Assembly: GCA_023386045.1 (NCBI GenBank)
Contig: JAEWKK010000004.1
Location: 1-64,000, forward strand
Source of the DNA: Bacteroidota bacterium
GTDB taxonomy: Bacteria; Bacteroidota; Bacteroidia; Chitinophagales; Chitinophagaceae
Direction: 5' to 3'
DNA: 64,000 nucleotides
This document shows positions 52,968-62,374 of the stretch, piece by piece. Below the pieces are notes generated by a model. It was not told where the DNA came from. It was given only the letters and a program-made list of their open reading frames with translations, and made no database searches. The translations under genes were made by a program, and so were the position numbers. Every line of letters begins with the position of its first letter. Position 1 is the first letter of the stretch.

Positions 52968-53537
52968 TTAATTCGATTCAAAATCCTGCCAGATGATCTT
53001 CAGGTCATGGATCTTTTCGGGTTCGTTGGGTTTATGCGTAATGGTCCTGACCTGGAAATACTGGTTTACTTCCCAGATCATTTTTTTCTCTATCGTGGTT
53101 TTGCCTTCTTCTTCTACTTTTTCAATGTAGATCGTTTTTACCTGGTCGTTTCCACCAAAGCTGGGGATCACCTGTACTTCCTGGCGGGGATAATCCAGGT
53201 CTTCGTCATCTGCCAGGTAACTCATCACCACCATTCCAAGGGAAGAATCATACATGTTGGTTTCCCTGTAATCACTACCATATTCAGATTTGGTGATATC
53301 TGGTACTTCCAGAAAATCCTTTGCATACTTCCTGATCTCACTTCTGTTGATAATGACAGTATCCAAACCTGTTTCTATTTTGGAAAACCTGAATAAGGAA
53401 GTATCAAGATGCTTTACCTGGCTTTGGAGGTAGGAGAGCACGGGAAAATATTTTGAAGTGTCCTTCTTTTCCTTTTTTTTCTGCTGGCAACCAATGGAAA
53501 GACAGGCGACTAAAGTAACAAAGGCGAAAAATTTCAT
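52968..53537 (-). CDS. Hypothetical lipoprotein (189 aa)
   Basis: Lipoprotein signal VACLSIGCQQKKK with the acylated Cys at ~17, then ~170 residues of mixed beta sequence (TGLDTVIINRSEIRKYAKDFLE; VEEEGKTTIEKKMIWEVNQYFQVRTITH). I do not know the family. It is 8 bp upstream of uvrC and on the same strand, so they may be co-transcribed. No active-site motif is visible. Confidence 0.75.
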   Translation of the reverse strand: MKFFAFVTLVACLSIGCQQKKKEKKDTSKYFPVLSYLQSQVKHLDTSLFRFSKIETGLDTVIINRSEIRKYAKDFLEVPDITKSEYGSDYRETNMYDSSLGMVVMSYLADDEDLDYPRQEVQVIPSFGGNDQVKTIYIEKVEEEGKTTIEKKMIWEVNQYFQVRTITHKPNEPEKIHDLKIIWQDFESN

Positions 53538-53565
53538 GTGGCAAAATTAAAGCTGCTGATAAAAC

Positions 53566-53595
53566 GAAACCCTGCAAAGATTGTTGCAGGGTTTC
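53566..53595 (-). terminator. Intrinsic terminator after the anti-sigma-like gene
   Basis: gaaaccctgcaa (53566-53577) and ttgcagggtttc (53584-53595) form a 12-bp stem with a 6-nt loop; read on the minus strand it is followed by CGTTTTAT. It closes the sigma/anti-sigma-like operon. Confidence 0.75.
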
Positions 53596-53616
53596 AATAA
53601 GCAATTAGCCTTTCTT

Positions 53617-54909
53617 TTATTGTTTAAGTGAAACACCCACTTTTAAACCAAAATCGAAGAGGTGTTCTTTTACAGGATACTTCTTTTCATAAGATGAAAG
53701 CATCTGGTAGCGAACCTGTGGTCCTACCTGCCATTTCATCTTTCCGGTTGAATAAGCTACAAAGGTTTCAAAGCTTGTATTCACATTCCAGCGGCGAACC
53801 AGCCAGGGAACTTCCATGTAGTTCTTATAATCCTGGGAAATCAGGTAAGCCTTGTCACCAATGAGATAAGTAGGTTGAAGCGTAGCAGCAATACCCAACT
53901 GGGTTTTTTCATTTCCGCTCACTTTCATTTCAAGTCCAACAGGCGCGGCTACCTGGAAGTAAAAATTCTCCAGCCAGTCGGATTTATAACCACTGAAATT
54001 ATTATAGCTGGTCACAGCATTAAATTCCTCGCGTGTTTGCAGCTGAATGGTAGCCACTTCGTAAGATGAATTGAATGTTTTGATATCGTAGCGGTTGATA
54101 TTGAATTGCAATCCACCGCGCAATTTGAATCTATTTCCTAAAGGATATTTAGCAAGCACACCTATCTGGAAACCAAAATCAGGCTTGTGTGTAACGGCAT
54201 TATTGATATTGTATACTCCCTGCTGGAAGCTGTTGCCCGTAGTTCTTGTATAGGCCTTGTTCTCAGAGAGACTGCGATAGCTAACAGTAGGCGTAAAGAA
54301 AAACTGTATACCGAGCCTGCCCTTCCGGAGCTTTGGCTTGTAGGAATTAGTAACGCTTTCAATGCTAAGAGGATCTTTTGCTTCTTTTACAGCTTCAGTA
54401 GCTTCTGCATTTTGATGATGGTTTTCTGTTCCGGGATAGCCATCAACGATAGTGGCAGTAAAATCATTGACCTCTATTTTTTCAGTCATCAATTCATCCA
54501 TTACAGTTAAGGACTGGTTTGAAGTCACCATTGATTCCAGAGAAACAGCAGCTGATGGCTGTAAGGATTGACTATTTATCTGCGGTTGACTCTTGATCGT
54601 ATTGTCAGTTGAATTGGCCGCAATGATCCCGGTTTCTGAGTTAAGCCTGTTTTTATCTGACCTGGTTCCGTTTTGGAAGGATGATTGTTTTGTAGGTGCC
54701 GCATTAGGAGCTGCGCCTTCAATCAGGTAATAACCCAAAGAAGTTGAAAGCAGGAGCATGCCTATAAGCAGGAAGCCCATATTGCGGCGTTTCCTGTTCA
54801 GTTGTTGATTGATACCCTTCCAAACCTTATCGGAAGGCCTCATTCGCAAACCATCGGCATTTTGTCGAAGGAACCGCTCAAAGTTTTCATTTGTAAAATT
54901 ACTCTCCAT
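53617..54909 (-). CDS. Anti-sigma-like membrane protein with outer-membrane-barrel-type C-terminus (430 aa)
   Basis: Residues 1-40 are cytosolic and basic (NFERFLRQNADGLRMRPSDKVWKGINQQLNRKRR), a single membrane segment follows (GFLLIGMLLLSTSLGYYLI, ~44-62), then a ~150-residue Ser/Asn-rich linker and a C-terminal region that reads as an outer-membrane beta-barrel (LGIQFFFTPTVSYRSL ... WQVGPQVRYQMLSSY ... FGLKVGVSLKQ). It is 24 bp downstream of the ECF sigma factor, so the N-terminus probably holds that factor. This architecture is known in Bacteroidota; mechanism not established here. Confidence 0.7.
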   Translation of the reverse strand: MESNFTNENFERFLRQNADGLRMRPSDKVWKGINQQLNRKRRNMGFLLIGMLLLSTSLGYYLIEGAAPNAAPTKQSSFQNGTRSDKNRLNSETGIIAANSTDNTIKSQPQINSQSLQPSAAVSLESMVTSNQSLTVMDELMTEKIEVNDFTATIVDGYPGTENHHQNAEATEAVKEAKDPLSIESVTNSYKPKLRKGRLGIQFFFTPTVSYRSLSENKAYTRTTGNSFQQGVYNINNAVTHKPDFGFQIGVLAKYPLGNRFKLRGGLQFNINRYDIKTFNSSYEVATIQLQTREEFNAVTSYNNFSGYKSDWLENFYFQVAAPVGLEMKVSGNEKTQLGIAATLQPTYLIGDKAYLISQDYKNYMEVPWLVRRWNVNTSFETFVAYSTGKMKWQVGPQVRYQMLSSYEKKYPVKEHLFDFGLKVGVSLKQ

Positions 54910-54933
54910 AATCAGTCGTGTTTAAGGGTCGGC

Positions 54934-55509
54934 TCACCGTCCGGAAGCAATCGCAAGTGGCTGTTCTTTCGGTCTATATAGAATATTCTTTTTTACCAAA
55001 ACGTCTTCAAGCATGGCCTTGGCCCTGGTATACTGGCTTCGGCTGGTGCTTTCTTCAATATCCAGCATCGATGAGATTTCCTTATGGGAAAAACCTTCGA
55101 TGGCGTACAGGTTCAGGACAGTGCGATAACCAATCGGCAATAATCGAATACATTCCACCACTTCCTTTGCCTGTATGATGGAAGGAATGCTTTCCTCCCT
55201 TACCTGGATACTGTTGGCATGAATGAGATCAACACTTTCATTGAACCGCTTGTTCTTTTTGAGGTTATTGATACAGGTATGAACGATGATCCTTCTGATC
55301 CATCCTTCCAGAGCCCCACGGTTTTCAAATGTGTGGATCTGTGAAAAGATCTTGATAAAGCCCTCCTGTAACATATCCTCCGCGTCTTCGCGGCTATGAG
55401 CATACCGGTAACAAACCACCAACATTTTGGCACTGAACTTCTCGTACAGCGCTTTTTGTGCTGCAGCATTGTTTTTTAAACAACCTTGCAATATGGCTTC
55501 CTCGGTCAT
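54934..55509 (-). CDS. ECF RNA polymerase sigma factor (191 aa)
   Basis: Sigma region 2 (NNAAAQKALYEKFSAKMLVVCYRYAHSREDAEDMLQEGFIKIF) and region 4 (LPIGYRTVLNLYAIEGFSHKEISSMLDIEESTSRSQYTRAKAML) are intact and joined by a short linker, as expected for a sigma-70 ECF protein of ~190 aa. It directs RNA polymerase to an unknown regulon and is followed by the anti-sigma-like gene. The start lies after a ~270-bp spacer that is non-coding apart from one weak frame. Confidence 0.92.
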   Translation of the reverse strand: MTEEAILQGCLKNNAAAQKALYEKFSAKMLVVCYRYAHSREDAEDMLQEGFIKIFSQIHTFENRGALEGWIRRIIVHTCINNLKKNKRFNESVDLIHANSIQVREESIPSIIQAKEVVECIRLLPIGYRTVLNLYAIEGFSHKEISSMLDIEESTSRSQYTRAKAMLEDVLVKKNILYRPKEQPLAIASGR

Positions 55510-55780
55510 AGTTACACTTTGGTTGCCTGTAATTTAGACAATATTTCTGGTTGAATGCTGCACTGATTGTCGGATTGGAGTAAAAAAATAGGGGATTTCC
55601 CTGAGGGTAAATGAACCGGGAAGAAAAGAAGCCGGATTTCTAAAAAGCTATTTCCATGGTCGCCAACAACAATTAAGACCAGGTGCTTCCCATTAATTAC
55701 CAGGGAGACAGGAAGAAGTAAATTCTTGCAATCAATTATTTTACTAAAAAATTCTTCCCGACTCCCCGGTTCATAATCTA

Positions 55781-57982
55781 TCAAAATCCTGAACGCACTG
55801 CCACTATGAAATTTCTACCAGGAGCAGAAAACCCTGAAGCAAAATACCTGTAGTTACGGTCCAGAATATTTTCTACTCCCAGCTGCAGTGATATATTCTC
55901 ATGCAGTCTGAAACTGGATTTAAAATTTATAGTGATCCAGGAAGGACTCCCTTCCGGTGTTGCATATTGGGCATTGTCTTCTCCCGACGGATTGTAGTCT
56001 TTGATTTTTTTCCATCCATTGTAAAGTGCATACACTTCCGCGCCAATTTTATTTCCATTATAGCGCAGCGAAGTTTTTCCAAATACGGGTGGAATATGAT
56101 CCAGCGGTACCTGCGCCGACTGACTAGGCTTCAGTCTTCCATAAGTATAACTTACTGTACTGAAAAAATTCACTGCCTTCGTCAGGTCAACAGAAACAGA
56201 AGCATTGAAGCCATAGAGGTAGGCTTTATTGACATTCTGGTTGGCATATACCTTACTCATCATTCCATTGTACAGAACAGAATCCTGTCCGTTCAACCTG
56301 AATGGAGCAAGTGCAATGGCATTGCGAAACAAGGTATAGTATCCGCCTAACTCAAAACGGTAACGGTTGCTAAGAGTATAGGAAAGGTTGAGGTCAGCAT
56401 TATAAGTGTATTCGGGTTTGATATCGGGATTGGAAACAATCAGTTGCCTCGAAGCCGTGTTGGATTCAAATATCCTGGAAAGGTCATCAATATTGGGTGA
56501 CCTGAAACCTGTTGCGAGTCCGCCTGCGATCCTCAGCTTTTCATCGGGCATGTAAACAAGACCGATGTTGCCAGTAATGCCTTCATTCTTTTGCCTGATC
56601 TCTGTAAAAGGGAAATTGAAAAAACTATTGTCCTTTATGGTGGAATGAATCCTGCTGGCCTGAATCCTGATGCCATCATTCAATACCCATTTGCCTTTAC
56701 CAAATTTTAGCAGGTGCTGTGCGTAAACTCCAAAGGAAGTCATGTTATTATCTCCATTAGGGTAACGGCTGTCAAGAGGTATTGATGCACCTGTGTTCAC
56801 ATTGGTCCTGTTGGCTTTTGAGCGCAGATCATTGATCTGGCCATCGAAGCCAATGGTGAGTTCATTTTGTTTCCAGTTCCTTCTGCCATCCACAGTAAAT
56901 GCATAAACTCCCAGGTTTTCCATCCTGTTATCCAAACGATCATATCTCCTGTATTCGCGCTGGTGGCGACTTTCCCTGATATGCTGGTAACTCAGAATGG
57001 CTTTGAACTCATCGAGGAAGGAGAATTTACGAATGCTGAGTTCATAGGCTGCAAGTTCTCTCAGCTGGGGACCGTAATACCATTCCGCAAACCTTAAGTT
57101 ACCGTTTCTTAGATCCTGCAGGCGGTCATAACGGGGAACATTAGTTGAATTTGAATATTGCAGGTTTACTAAATGACTGATCCTTTCATTTGGTTTGTAC
57201 AAAAACTTCTGTGTGATGTCCCACTGCTTATAGCCGGAATATTTCTGCACCTGGCTGTCGGCATTAGCCACGATCGAATCAATTCCGTTGATTCTTTTGA
57301 TGTAATAAGGCCGGCTTCCAAATGAAGGATATTTGTCGGGATAATTTTTTCCCATTCTCATATCACCAAAATCACTGTAGTTATATGCCTGAAGCCAGGC
57401 AAATTTTTTACCGCCTATGCTCACATCGGAATGAGCTGTTCTTTCATCATTTGCGCTGCTGTACCTGATAAAAGCAGACCCGGTGGCAAGTAACTGTTCT
57501 GTAGAAGACAGCCTGGGTTGTTTGGTTCGAAAATGCAGAACTCCGCCAAGCGCATCACTTCCGTAAATGGTGGAGGCAGGACCATAAATCACTTCAACTC
57601 TTTCCAGCATATTCTGGTCAACAGTGATTACATTTTGTAAATGTCCTGCGCGATAGATAGCATTGTTCATTCTTATGCCATCAACTACCAATAAAACCCT
57701 GCTGGCCTCAAAGCCACGGACCACAGGACTGCTGCCACCCTGCTGGCTTTTCTGTACAAAAACATTACCCGTGTTGATCAGCAGATCACCGGTATTCTGT
57801 GCATTCATCTCTGCGATCTTCCGGGCTGTGATGACATCAATTTTCTGAACAATATTCTTTTTATGCTCCGCGAATTTGTTGGAATATATGATCACTTCAT
57901 CCAGGTTCTTATTTGTTGTGTCCTGTGAAAAGGTGGTGATAGAAAGGCAGAGCAAGGCGCCCAGCCCATAAGCTTTTCTCAT
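55781..57982 (-). CDS. TonB-dependent haem/transferrin-type receptor (733 aa)
   Basis: Signal peptide (MRKAYGLGALLCLSITTFS), plug domain (VVRGFEASRVLLVVDGIRMNNAIYR; VEVIYGPASTIYGSDALGGVLHFRT), then a long barrel ending IVAVRSGF. The motif DGIRMNNAIYRAGHL is typical of the haemoglobin/transferrin/lactoferrin receptor group. It transports an iron ligand across the outer membrane; the exact ligand is not readable. The 169-aa membrane gene lies 26 bp upstream on the same strand. Confidence 0.85.
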   Translation of the reverse strand: MRKAYGLGALLCLSITTFSQDTTNKNLDEVIIYSNKFAEHKKNIVQKIDVITARKIAEMNAQNTGDLLINTGNVFVQKSQQGGSSPVVRGFEASRVLLVVDGIRMNNAIYRAGHLQNVITVDQNMLERVEVIYGPASTIYGSDALGGVLHFRTKQPRLSSTEQLLATGSAFIRYSSANDERTAHSDVSIGGKKFAWLQAYNYSDFGDMRMGKNYPDKYPSFGSRPYYIKRINGIDSIVANADSQVQKYSGYKQWDITQKFLYKPNERISHLVNLQYSNSTNVPRYDRLQDLRNGNLRFAEWYYGPQLRELAAYELSIRKFSFLDEFKAILSYQHIRESRHQREYRRYDRLDNRMENLGVYAFTVDGRRNWKQNELTIGFDGQINDLRSKANRTNVNTGASIPLDSRYPNGDNNMTSFGVYAQHLLKFGKGKWVLNDGIRIQASRIHSTIKDNSFFNFPFTEIRQKNEGITGNIGLVYMPDEKLRIAGGLATGFRSPNIDDLSRIFESNTASRQLIVSNPDIKPEYTYNADLNLSYTLSNRYRFELGGYYTLFRNAIALAPFRLNGQDSVLYNGMMSKVYANQNVNKAYLYGFNASVSVDLTKAVNFFSTVSYTYGRLKPSQSAQVPLDHIPPVFGKTSLRYNGNKIGAEVYALYNGWKKIKDYNPSGEDNAQYATPEGSPSWITINFKSSFRLHENISLQLGVENILDRNYRYFASGFSAPGRNFIVAVRSGF

Positions 57983-58008
57983 TTCTGTTGGTTTAAGTAA
58001 AAAATGTT

Positions 58009-58518
58009 TTAAGTCTGCCTGAACAGAAAAAGAAGGGGAGGAGGCGAATGGAGTTCTTTGAAGAAAGAGTAATAGTGGATTTCAAAAAAGCGGTATCTAT
58101 TTTTAATAATGATGAGCAGGTAACCAAATGACTGGTACCAAATGAAGGCAATAAAAATTTGTCCGAATAGCAGTAAAGATATCAGTGAGTTTTGCGAGCG
58201 ACCGGAATCGCTGAGCATTTTTTTGATCGCAGTTTCTTTGCGGTCAAACAGGCCTCTAACAATATAATTTCCTTTTTCAGACCTGATTGATTTTACATCA
58301 AACAACTCACCATGGATAATGATCTCCTTGTTTTTTTTCTCCCAGATCAGTTGACCATCTGGAATAATGAGGTTTTCAAGCGATTCTTCTTCCAGTCTTT
58401 CCAAAGCCAGGTGCTGGAGCTGCCATTGCCGGAGTTGCAGCATCAATATAAACAATACAGGCATGAGCAAAAGACTGCTGAAGAGAATGGCAATGATATG
58501 TCGCCTACACCTTATCAA
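58009..58518 (-). CDS. Hypothetical membrane protein (169 aa)
   Basis: Two hydrophobic segments: HIIAILFSSLLLMPVLFILML (~7-28) and LISLLLFGQIFIAFIWYQSF (~110-130) flank a small soluble part (LIWEKKNKEIIIHGELFDVKSI). No recognised family. The start appears to be TTG at 58518, since the frame is closed by a stop just upstream and the first ATG would cut the first membrane segment. It lies 17 bp after gpmI and 26 bp before the TonB receptor, hinting at a role in the receptor operon. Confidence 0.6.
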   Translation of the reverse strand: MIRCRRHIIAILFSSLLLMPVLFILMLQLRQWQLQHLALERLEEESLENLIIPDGQLIWEKKNKEIIIHGELFDVKSIRSEKGNYIVRGLFDRKETAIKKMLSDSGRSQNSLISLLLFGQIFIAFIWYQSFGYLLIIIKNRYRFFEIHYYSFFKELHSPPPLLFLFRQT

Positions 58519-58535
58519 AATTTAAGAAAGCTCTT

Positions 58536-60062
58536 TTATTTACTGATCAGGATATTGCCGGTCATTTCAGCTGGCACAGGCAGGTCCATCATGGTTAGAA
58601 TGGTAGGAGCGAGGTCGCCCAGTTTTCCGGGTTGGATCTTTCCCCTCCAGGTTTTGTCGATGATAAAGAAAGGTACAGGGTTGAGTGTATGTGCTGTATT
58701 AGGACTACCATCTTCATTGATCATGTAGTCGGCATTACCGTGGTCGGCTGTTAGAAAAACAGTATAGCCATGTTGCAATGCAGCGTTCACAATTTTCTCA
58801 ACACAAAGATTCACGGTTTCAACTGCTTTGATGGCAGCCTGCCATACACCCGTATGTCCAACCATATCAGCATTGGCATAGTTCAAACAGATGAATGAAG
58901 CAGTTTCTTTTTCAATCTCAGGTAAAATGGCCGCAGTGACTTCGTAAGCGCTCATTTCAGGCTGAAGGTCATAAGTAGCTACCTTGGGTGAAGGGATCAT
59001 GATGCGGCTTTCACCTTCGAAAGGATTTTCCCTGCCGCCGCTGAAAAAGAAAGTAACGTGAGGATATTTTTCTGTTTCTGCGATCCTGATCTGTTTCAGT
59101 CCATGCTGCTCCAACACTTCACCAAGCGTTTTGTCAAGATTATCTTTCTGAAAAATGACATGTACATTTTTGAAAGTAACATCATACTCCGTCATGGTTG
59201 TATAATGCAATGCTAAGGGATGCATTTCCTGTTGTGGAAATTCCATTTGTGTCAAAGCCTTGGTGATCTCGCGGCAACGATCGGTACGAAAGTTGAAACA
59301 TATCGCAGCGTCACCATCCTGTATACAAGTCCGGGGAACACCATCTTCTGTAACAACGATGGGATGAATAAATTCATCAGTGATATGGTTGGCATAAGAC
59401 CTTTCAAGTGCTGCAACAGCGGATGGAACCTGTTCACCTTTACTGTGAACCATGGCATCGTAGGCCAGTTTTATCCTTTCCCACCTGTTGTCGCGATCCA
59501 TGGCATAATACCTGCCCGTTACGGTTGCGATTTTCCCTACTGATTGTTGCATATGGGCTTCCAGCTCCATTATAAAACCCAATCCGCTTTTGGGATCACA
59601 ATCCCTCCCATCTGTAAAAGCATGGACAAAAACATTGGAAAGTTCGTGACTGGCACAAATATCCAGAATGGCTTTAAGGTGGTTGATATGTGAATGCACG
59701 CCCCCATCGCTCACCAGTCCAAGCAGGTGCAATGGCTTGTTGTTATTTTTTGCATATTGAATGGCATCGAGCAGCGTTTTGTTTTTTGCCAGCTCACCTT
59801 CCCTGATGGCAACATTAATACGCTGCAATTCCTGGTAAACAATCCTTCCTGCTCCCAGATTAAGGTGGCCCACTTCTGAATTTCCCATTTGTCCTTCTGG
59901 CAAGCCCACTGCTTCACCACAAGTTGTTAATTCTGTATTGGGATATTGGCTATAGAGAGATTGAACAAAAGGAACATGGGCATTTTGAATGGCATCGGAA
60001 GCCTTAACCTTTCCCAATCCCCATCCATCCATGATCACCAGGATAACTTTTCTTTTAGACAT
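58536..60062 (-). CDS. gpmI: 2,3-bisphosphoglycerate-independent phosphoglycerate mutase (508 aa)
   Basis: Alkaline-phosphatase-fold enzyme interconverting 3- and 2-phosphoglycerate in glycolysis, with manganese. VILVIMDGWGLG (first metal Asp), MGNSEVGHLNLGAGR (catalytic Ser), DGRDCDPKSG, and late metal ligands MVGHTG and FLTADHGNADYM are all present. Length normal. Cytosolic. Confidence 0.96.
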   Translation of the reverse strand: MSKRKVILVIMDGWGLGKVKASDAIQNAHVPFVQSLYSQYPNTELTTCGEAVGLPEGQMGNSEVGHLNLGAGRIVYQELQRINVAIREGELAKNKTLLDAIQYAKNNNKPLHLLGLVSDGGVHSHINHLKAILDICASHELSNVFVHAFTDGRDCDPKSGLGFIMELEAHMQQSVGKIATVTGRYYAMDRDNRWERIKLAYDAMVHSKGEQVPSAVAALERSYANHITDEFIHPIVVTEDGVPRTCIQDGDAAICFNFRTDRCREITKALTQMEFPQQEMHPLALHYTTMTEYDVTFKNVHVIFQKDNLDKTLGEVLEQHGLKQIRIAETEKYPHVTFFFSGGRENPFEGESRIMIPSPKVATYDLQPEMSAYEVTAAILPEIEKETASFICLNYANADMVGHTGVWQAAIKAVETVNLCVEKIVNAALQHGYTVFLTADHGNADYMINEDGSPNTAHTLNPVPFFIIDKTWRGKIQPGKLGDLAPTILTMMDLPVPAEMTGNILISK

Positions 60063-60182
60063 ATTTGGCTATAAAAAGGGCAAATTTATTAAAAGGTGAA
60101 GGTTTTGTTTAATTTAGTCGCACCGTCCCCCGTATAGCAATACTATGGCACATTTTTCGATCTTCGGGGGGAAATTATACAT

Positions 60183-60569
60183 ATGCAAAAGATGTTAGTT
60201 TTTGCTGGTCTTGCATTAATCATGATAACTGCTGCTTTTAAACCGATCAGCGGGCTTGATGATGTAATCAAAGCCCTTCGTACGGGCAATGCACAGGAAC
60301 TGGCAAAATATATTGATGACAATATTGAAATTTCGCTTCCCGATAAAAGTGAAAGCTATAGCCGTTCACAGGCGGTAATGGTATTAAAGGATTTCTTTTC
60401 CACTAATGGGGTGAAAGGTTTTGAGGTGCAGTTCAAAGGAGAAAATGCTGGCAACCAATATTGCGTTGGCAAACTCTTAACGAATTCGGGCAGCTACAGA
60501 ACTACAGTTTTCATGAAATCGAAAGATGGAAGGCAGTTGGTGAAAGAGATAAGGTTTCAGGCCAATTAG
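60183..60569 (+). CDS. DUF4783 domain protein (128 aa)
   Basis: A short N-terminal signal peptide (MLVFAGLALIMITAAFKPIS) and a compact NTF2-like alpha+beta domain (LDDVIKALRTGNAQELAKYIDDNIEISLPD; VLKDFFSTNGVKGFEVQF), as in the Bacteroidota DUF4783 family. Probably exported or periplasmic; no catalytic residues are evident. An ATG three codons in could also start it. A terminator follows at 60671. Confidence 0.8.
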   Translation: MQKMLVFAGLALIMITAAFKPISGLDDVIKALRTGNAQELAKYIDDNIEISLPDKSESYSRSQAVMVLKDFFSTNGVKGFEVQFKGENAGNQYCVGKLLTNSGSYRTTVFMKSKDGRQLVKEIRFQAN

Positions 60570-60573
60570 AATT

Positions 60574-60640
60574 GGTGAATGGTGAGTAGATAGTGGTCAG
60601 TGATGGTGAGTAGTGAGTAGTGAGTGGTCAGTAATAGTGA
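60574..60640. repeat. GTGAGTAGTGAGTGG repeat
   Basis: Degenerate tandem words (gaatggtgagtagatagtggtcagtg ...) after the DUF4783 gene; same family as at 43021-43153. Confidence 0.75.
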
Positions 60641-60670
60641 ATGTAAAATTTAAGGCCTTTCAATAGTACC

Positions 60671-60692
60671 AAACCGCTTCGGCGGTTTTTTT
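60671..60692 (+). terminator. Intrinsic terminator with UUCG tetraloop
   Basis: aaaccgc (60671-60677), loop TTCG, gcggttt (60682-60688), then further T residues. Ends transcripts from the DUF4783 gene. Confidence 0.88.
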
Positions 60693-60826
60693 TATGCACC
60701 CTACATGTGAGTTTTTTAATTTTTAATCGACCACTCATCAACTATGGTCCATTGACTATTATCACCAGCTATGAACCATGAACCATGAACTATGAACCAT
60801 CCGCCCTCTGCCCCTACCTTTGCTCC

Positions 60827-61690
60827 ATGATTGATTTTGATGCACAATTATATAGGCTGGTGGATATGGCCCTGGAAGAAGACCTGGGAAATGGTGATCA
60901 CTCTACGCTTTGTTGTATTCCTGCCGATGCTAAAGGAAAAGCCGTTCTGAAGATCAAACAGGAAGGCATACTGGCCGGAGTTGAGGTGGCAGAAAAAATT
61001 TTCAAATACCGCAAACCCCAGTCTGTTTTCCTCCGGCACATGAATGATGGTGATCAAATGAAACCTGGAGATGTAGCTTTTGAAGTGGAGAGTTTTATAC
61101 ATACTATTCTTCAACTGGAAAGACTGGTTTTAAACTGCATGCAGAGAATGAGCGGCATTGCAACACTTACAAATTTGTATACCCAAAAACTGGAAGGATA
61201 TAAAACCAGGCTGCTGGATACCAGGAAAACCACTCCCAATTTCCGTTTGCTTGAAAAAGAAGCGGTACACATTGGTGGAGGCATCAATCATCGTTTTGGC
61301 TTGTTTGATATGATCATGCTGAAGGACAATCATATTGATTACTGCGGTGGTATTGAAGAAGCCATCAACAGGGCCCATGATTATGTGGTTCGCTACCAGC
61401 CGCATTTGAAAATTGAAGTGGAGACCAGGTCACTTGAAGACGTTAAGAAGGTTTTGAAAAGCGGCCAGGGAAAGGTATTCCGGATTATGCTTGATAATTT
61501 TAATCCTGCACAGATTAAAGTAGCGCTGGATCTGATCCAGGGAAGCTTCGAAACCGAAGCCAGTGGAGGTGTGAACCTGGAAAATATTGTTTCCTATGCA
61601 GAAACAGGTGTTGATTATGTAAGCGTAGGCGCATTGATCCACCAGGCGCAAAGTCTGGATTTGAGTTTGAAGGCCGTGATCAACAGATAA
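60827..61690 (+). CDS. nadC: Nicotinate-nucleotide pyrophosphorylase (carboxylating), NadC (287 aa)
   Basis: Converts quinolinate and PRPP to nicotinate mononucleotide in de novo NAD synthesis. EEDLGNGDHST, LLDTRKTTPNFRLLEKEAVHIGGGINHRFGL and MLKDNHI are the family motifs; ASGGVNLENIVSYAETGVDYVSVGAL carries the phosphate-binding loop. The frame opens earlier, inside the ATGAACC repeats; the ATG at 60827 (MIDFDAQL) gives the normal length. Followed 15 bp later by the SUI1-like gene. Confidence 0.95.
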   Translation: MIDFDAQLYRLVDMALEEDLGNGDHSTLCCIPADAKGKAVLKIKQEGILAGVEVAEKIFKYRKPQSVFLRHMNDGDQMKPGDVAFEVESFIHTILQLERLVLNCMQRMSGIATLTNLYTQKLEGYKTRLLDTRKTTPNFRLLEKEAVHIGGGINHRFGLFDMIMLKDNHIDYCGGIEEAINRAHDYVVRYQPHLKIEVETRSLEDVKKVLKSGQGKVFRIMLDNFNPAQIKVALDLIQGSFETEASGGVNLENIVSYAETGVDYVSVGALIHQAQSLDLSLKAVINR

Positions 61691-61705
61691 ATCAGATCAA
61701 TTGTT

Positions 61706-62044
61706 ATGAGCAAAAAAAATAAAAGCGATAAGCATGGATTTGTTTTCAGTACAGATCCGGACTTCAAGTTTGAAAGTGAAGAGCAGGGGGAGCAGGATAC
61801 ATTGGAACCCCGTCAGCAAAAATTAAGGGTGAGGCTGGAAACCAAACACCGTGGCGGGAAAGCCGTTACCCTTGTTACGGGTTTTATAGGAACCGTGGAT
61901 GACCTGGAGGATCTCGGAAAGAAATTAAAGAATTATTGCGGCACAGGAGGATCGGCTAAAGATGGAGAGATCATTGTTCAGGGCGATCAAAGGCAAAAGG
62001 TGATTCAATGGCTTTTGAAAAACGGGTATACTCAAACCAAATAA
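61706..62044 (+). CDS. Translation initiation factor SUI1/eIF1-like protein (112 aa)
   Basis: The eIF1/SUI1 fold is at ~40-112: LRVRLETKHRGGKAVTLVTGFIG and LGKKLKNYCGTGGSAKDGEIIVQGDQRQKVIQWLLKNG. Homologous to E. coli YciH, thought to affect start-codon fidelity. Co-directional with nadC, 15 bp apart. Confidence 0.9.
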   Translation: MSKKNKSDKHGFVFSTDPDFKFESEEQGEQDTLEPRQQKLRVRLETKHRGGKAVTLVTGFIGTVDDLEDLGKKLKNYCGTGGSAKDGEIIVQGDQRQKVIQWLLKNGYTQTK

Positions 62045-62374
62045 GGATTGAACACAGATTACACAGATTGATAATCACAGATTACACAGATTAACGCGGA
62101 TTGATTTTGTTGATTATAAAATAGTTGATTGGTCTCTTCTCAAATAATTTCCGATAAATTGATTAAAAGACAGAATCACAGATTACACAGATTACACAGA
62201 TTTTTCTACGATGAAAAGACTTATCAACACCGGACCCTCTTAATTGCACAACCTTTATTAATCAGGAGCGCCATCAACGATTTGATGTTTAATCACAGCT
62301 AATCTGTGAAATCTGTGTAATCTGTGATCCATGCTAATCTGTGTAATCTGTGATCCAAAAAATCCGAGAAATCC
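62045..62374. repeat. Second convergent spacer with ACAGATTAC repeats
   Basis: Direct copies at about 62052-62093 and 62174-62201 face inverted copies (aatctgtgtaatctgtgat) at about 62299-62353. The arrangement repeats that at 40315-40691: the arrays sit between the stops of two convergent genes and can pair with each other. No gene seen in the 330 bases. Confidence 0.75.

Noticed and set aside
55512..55784. A 90-codon minus-strand frame between the TonB receptor and the sigma factor
   Set aside because: It begins with TTG, matches no family I know and occupies the likely sigma-factor promoter. I keep it out of the annotation, though a small gene cannot be fully excluded.
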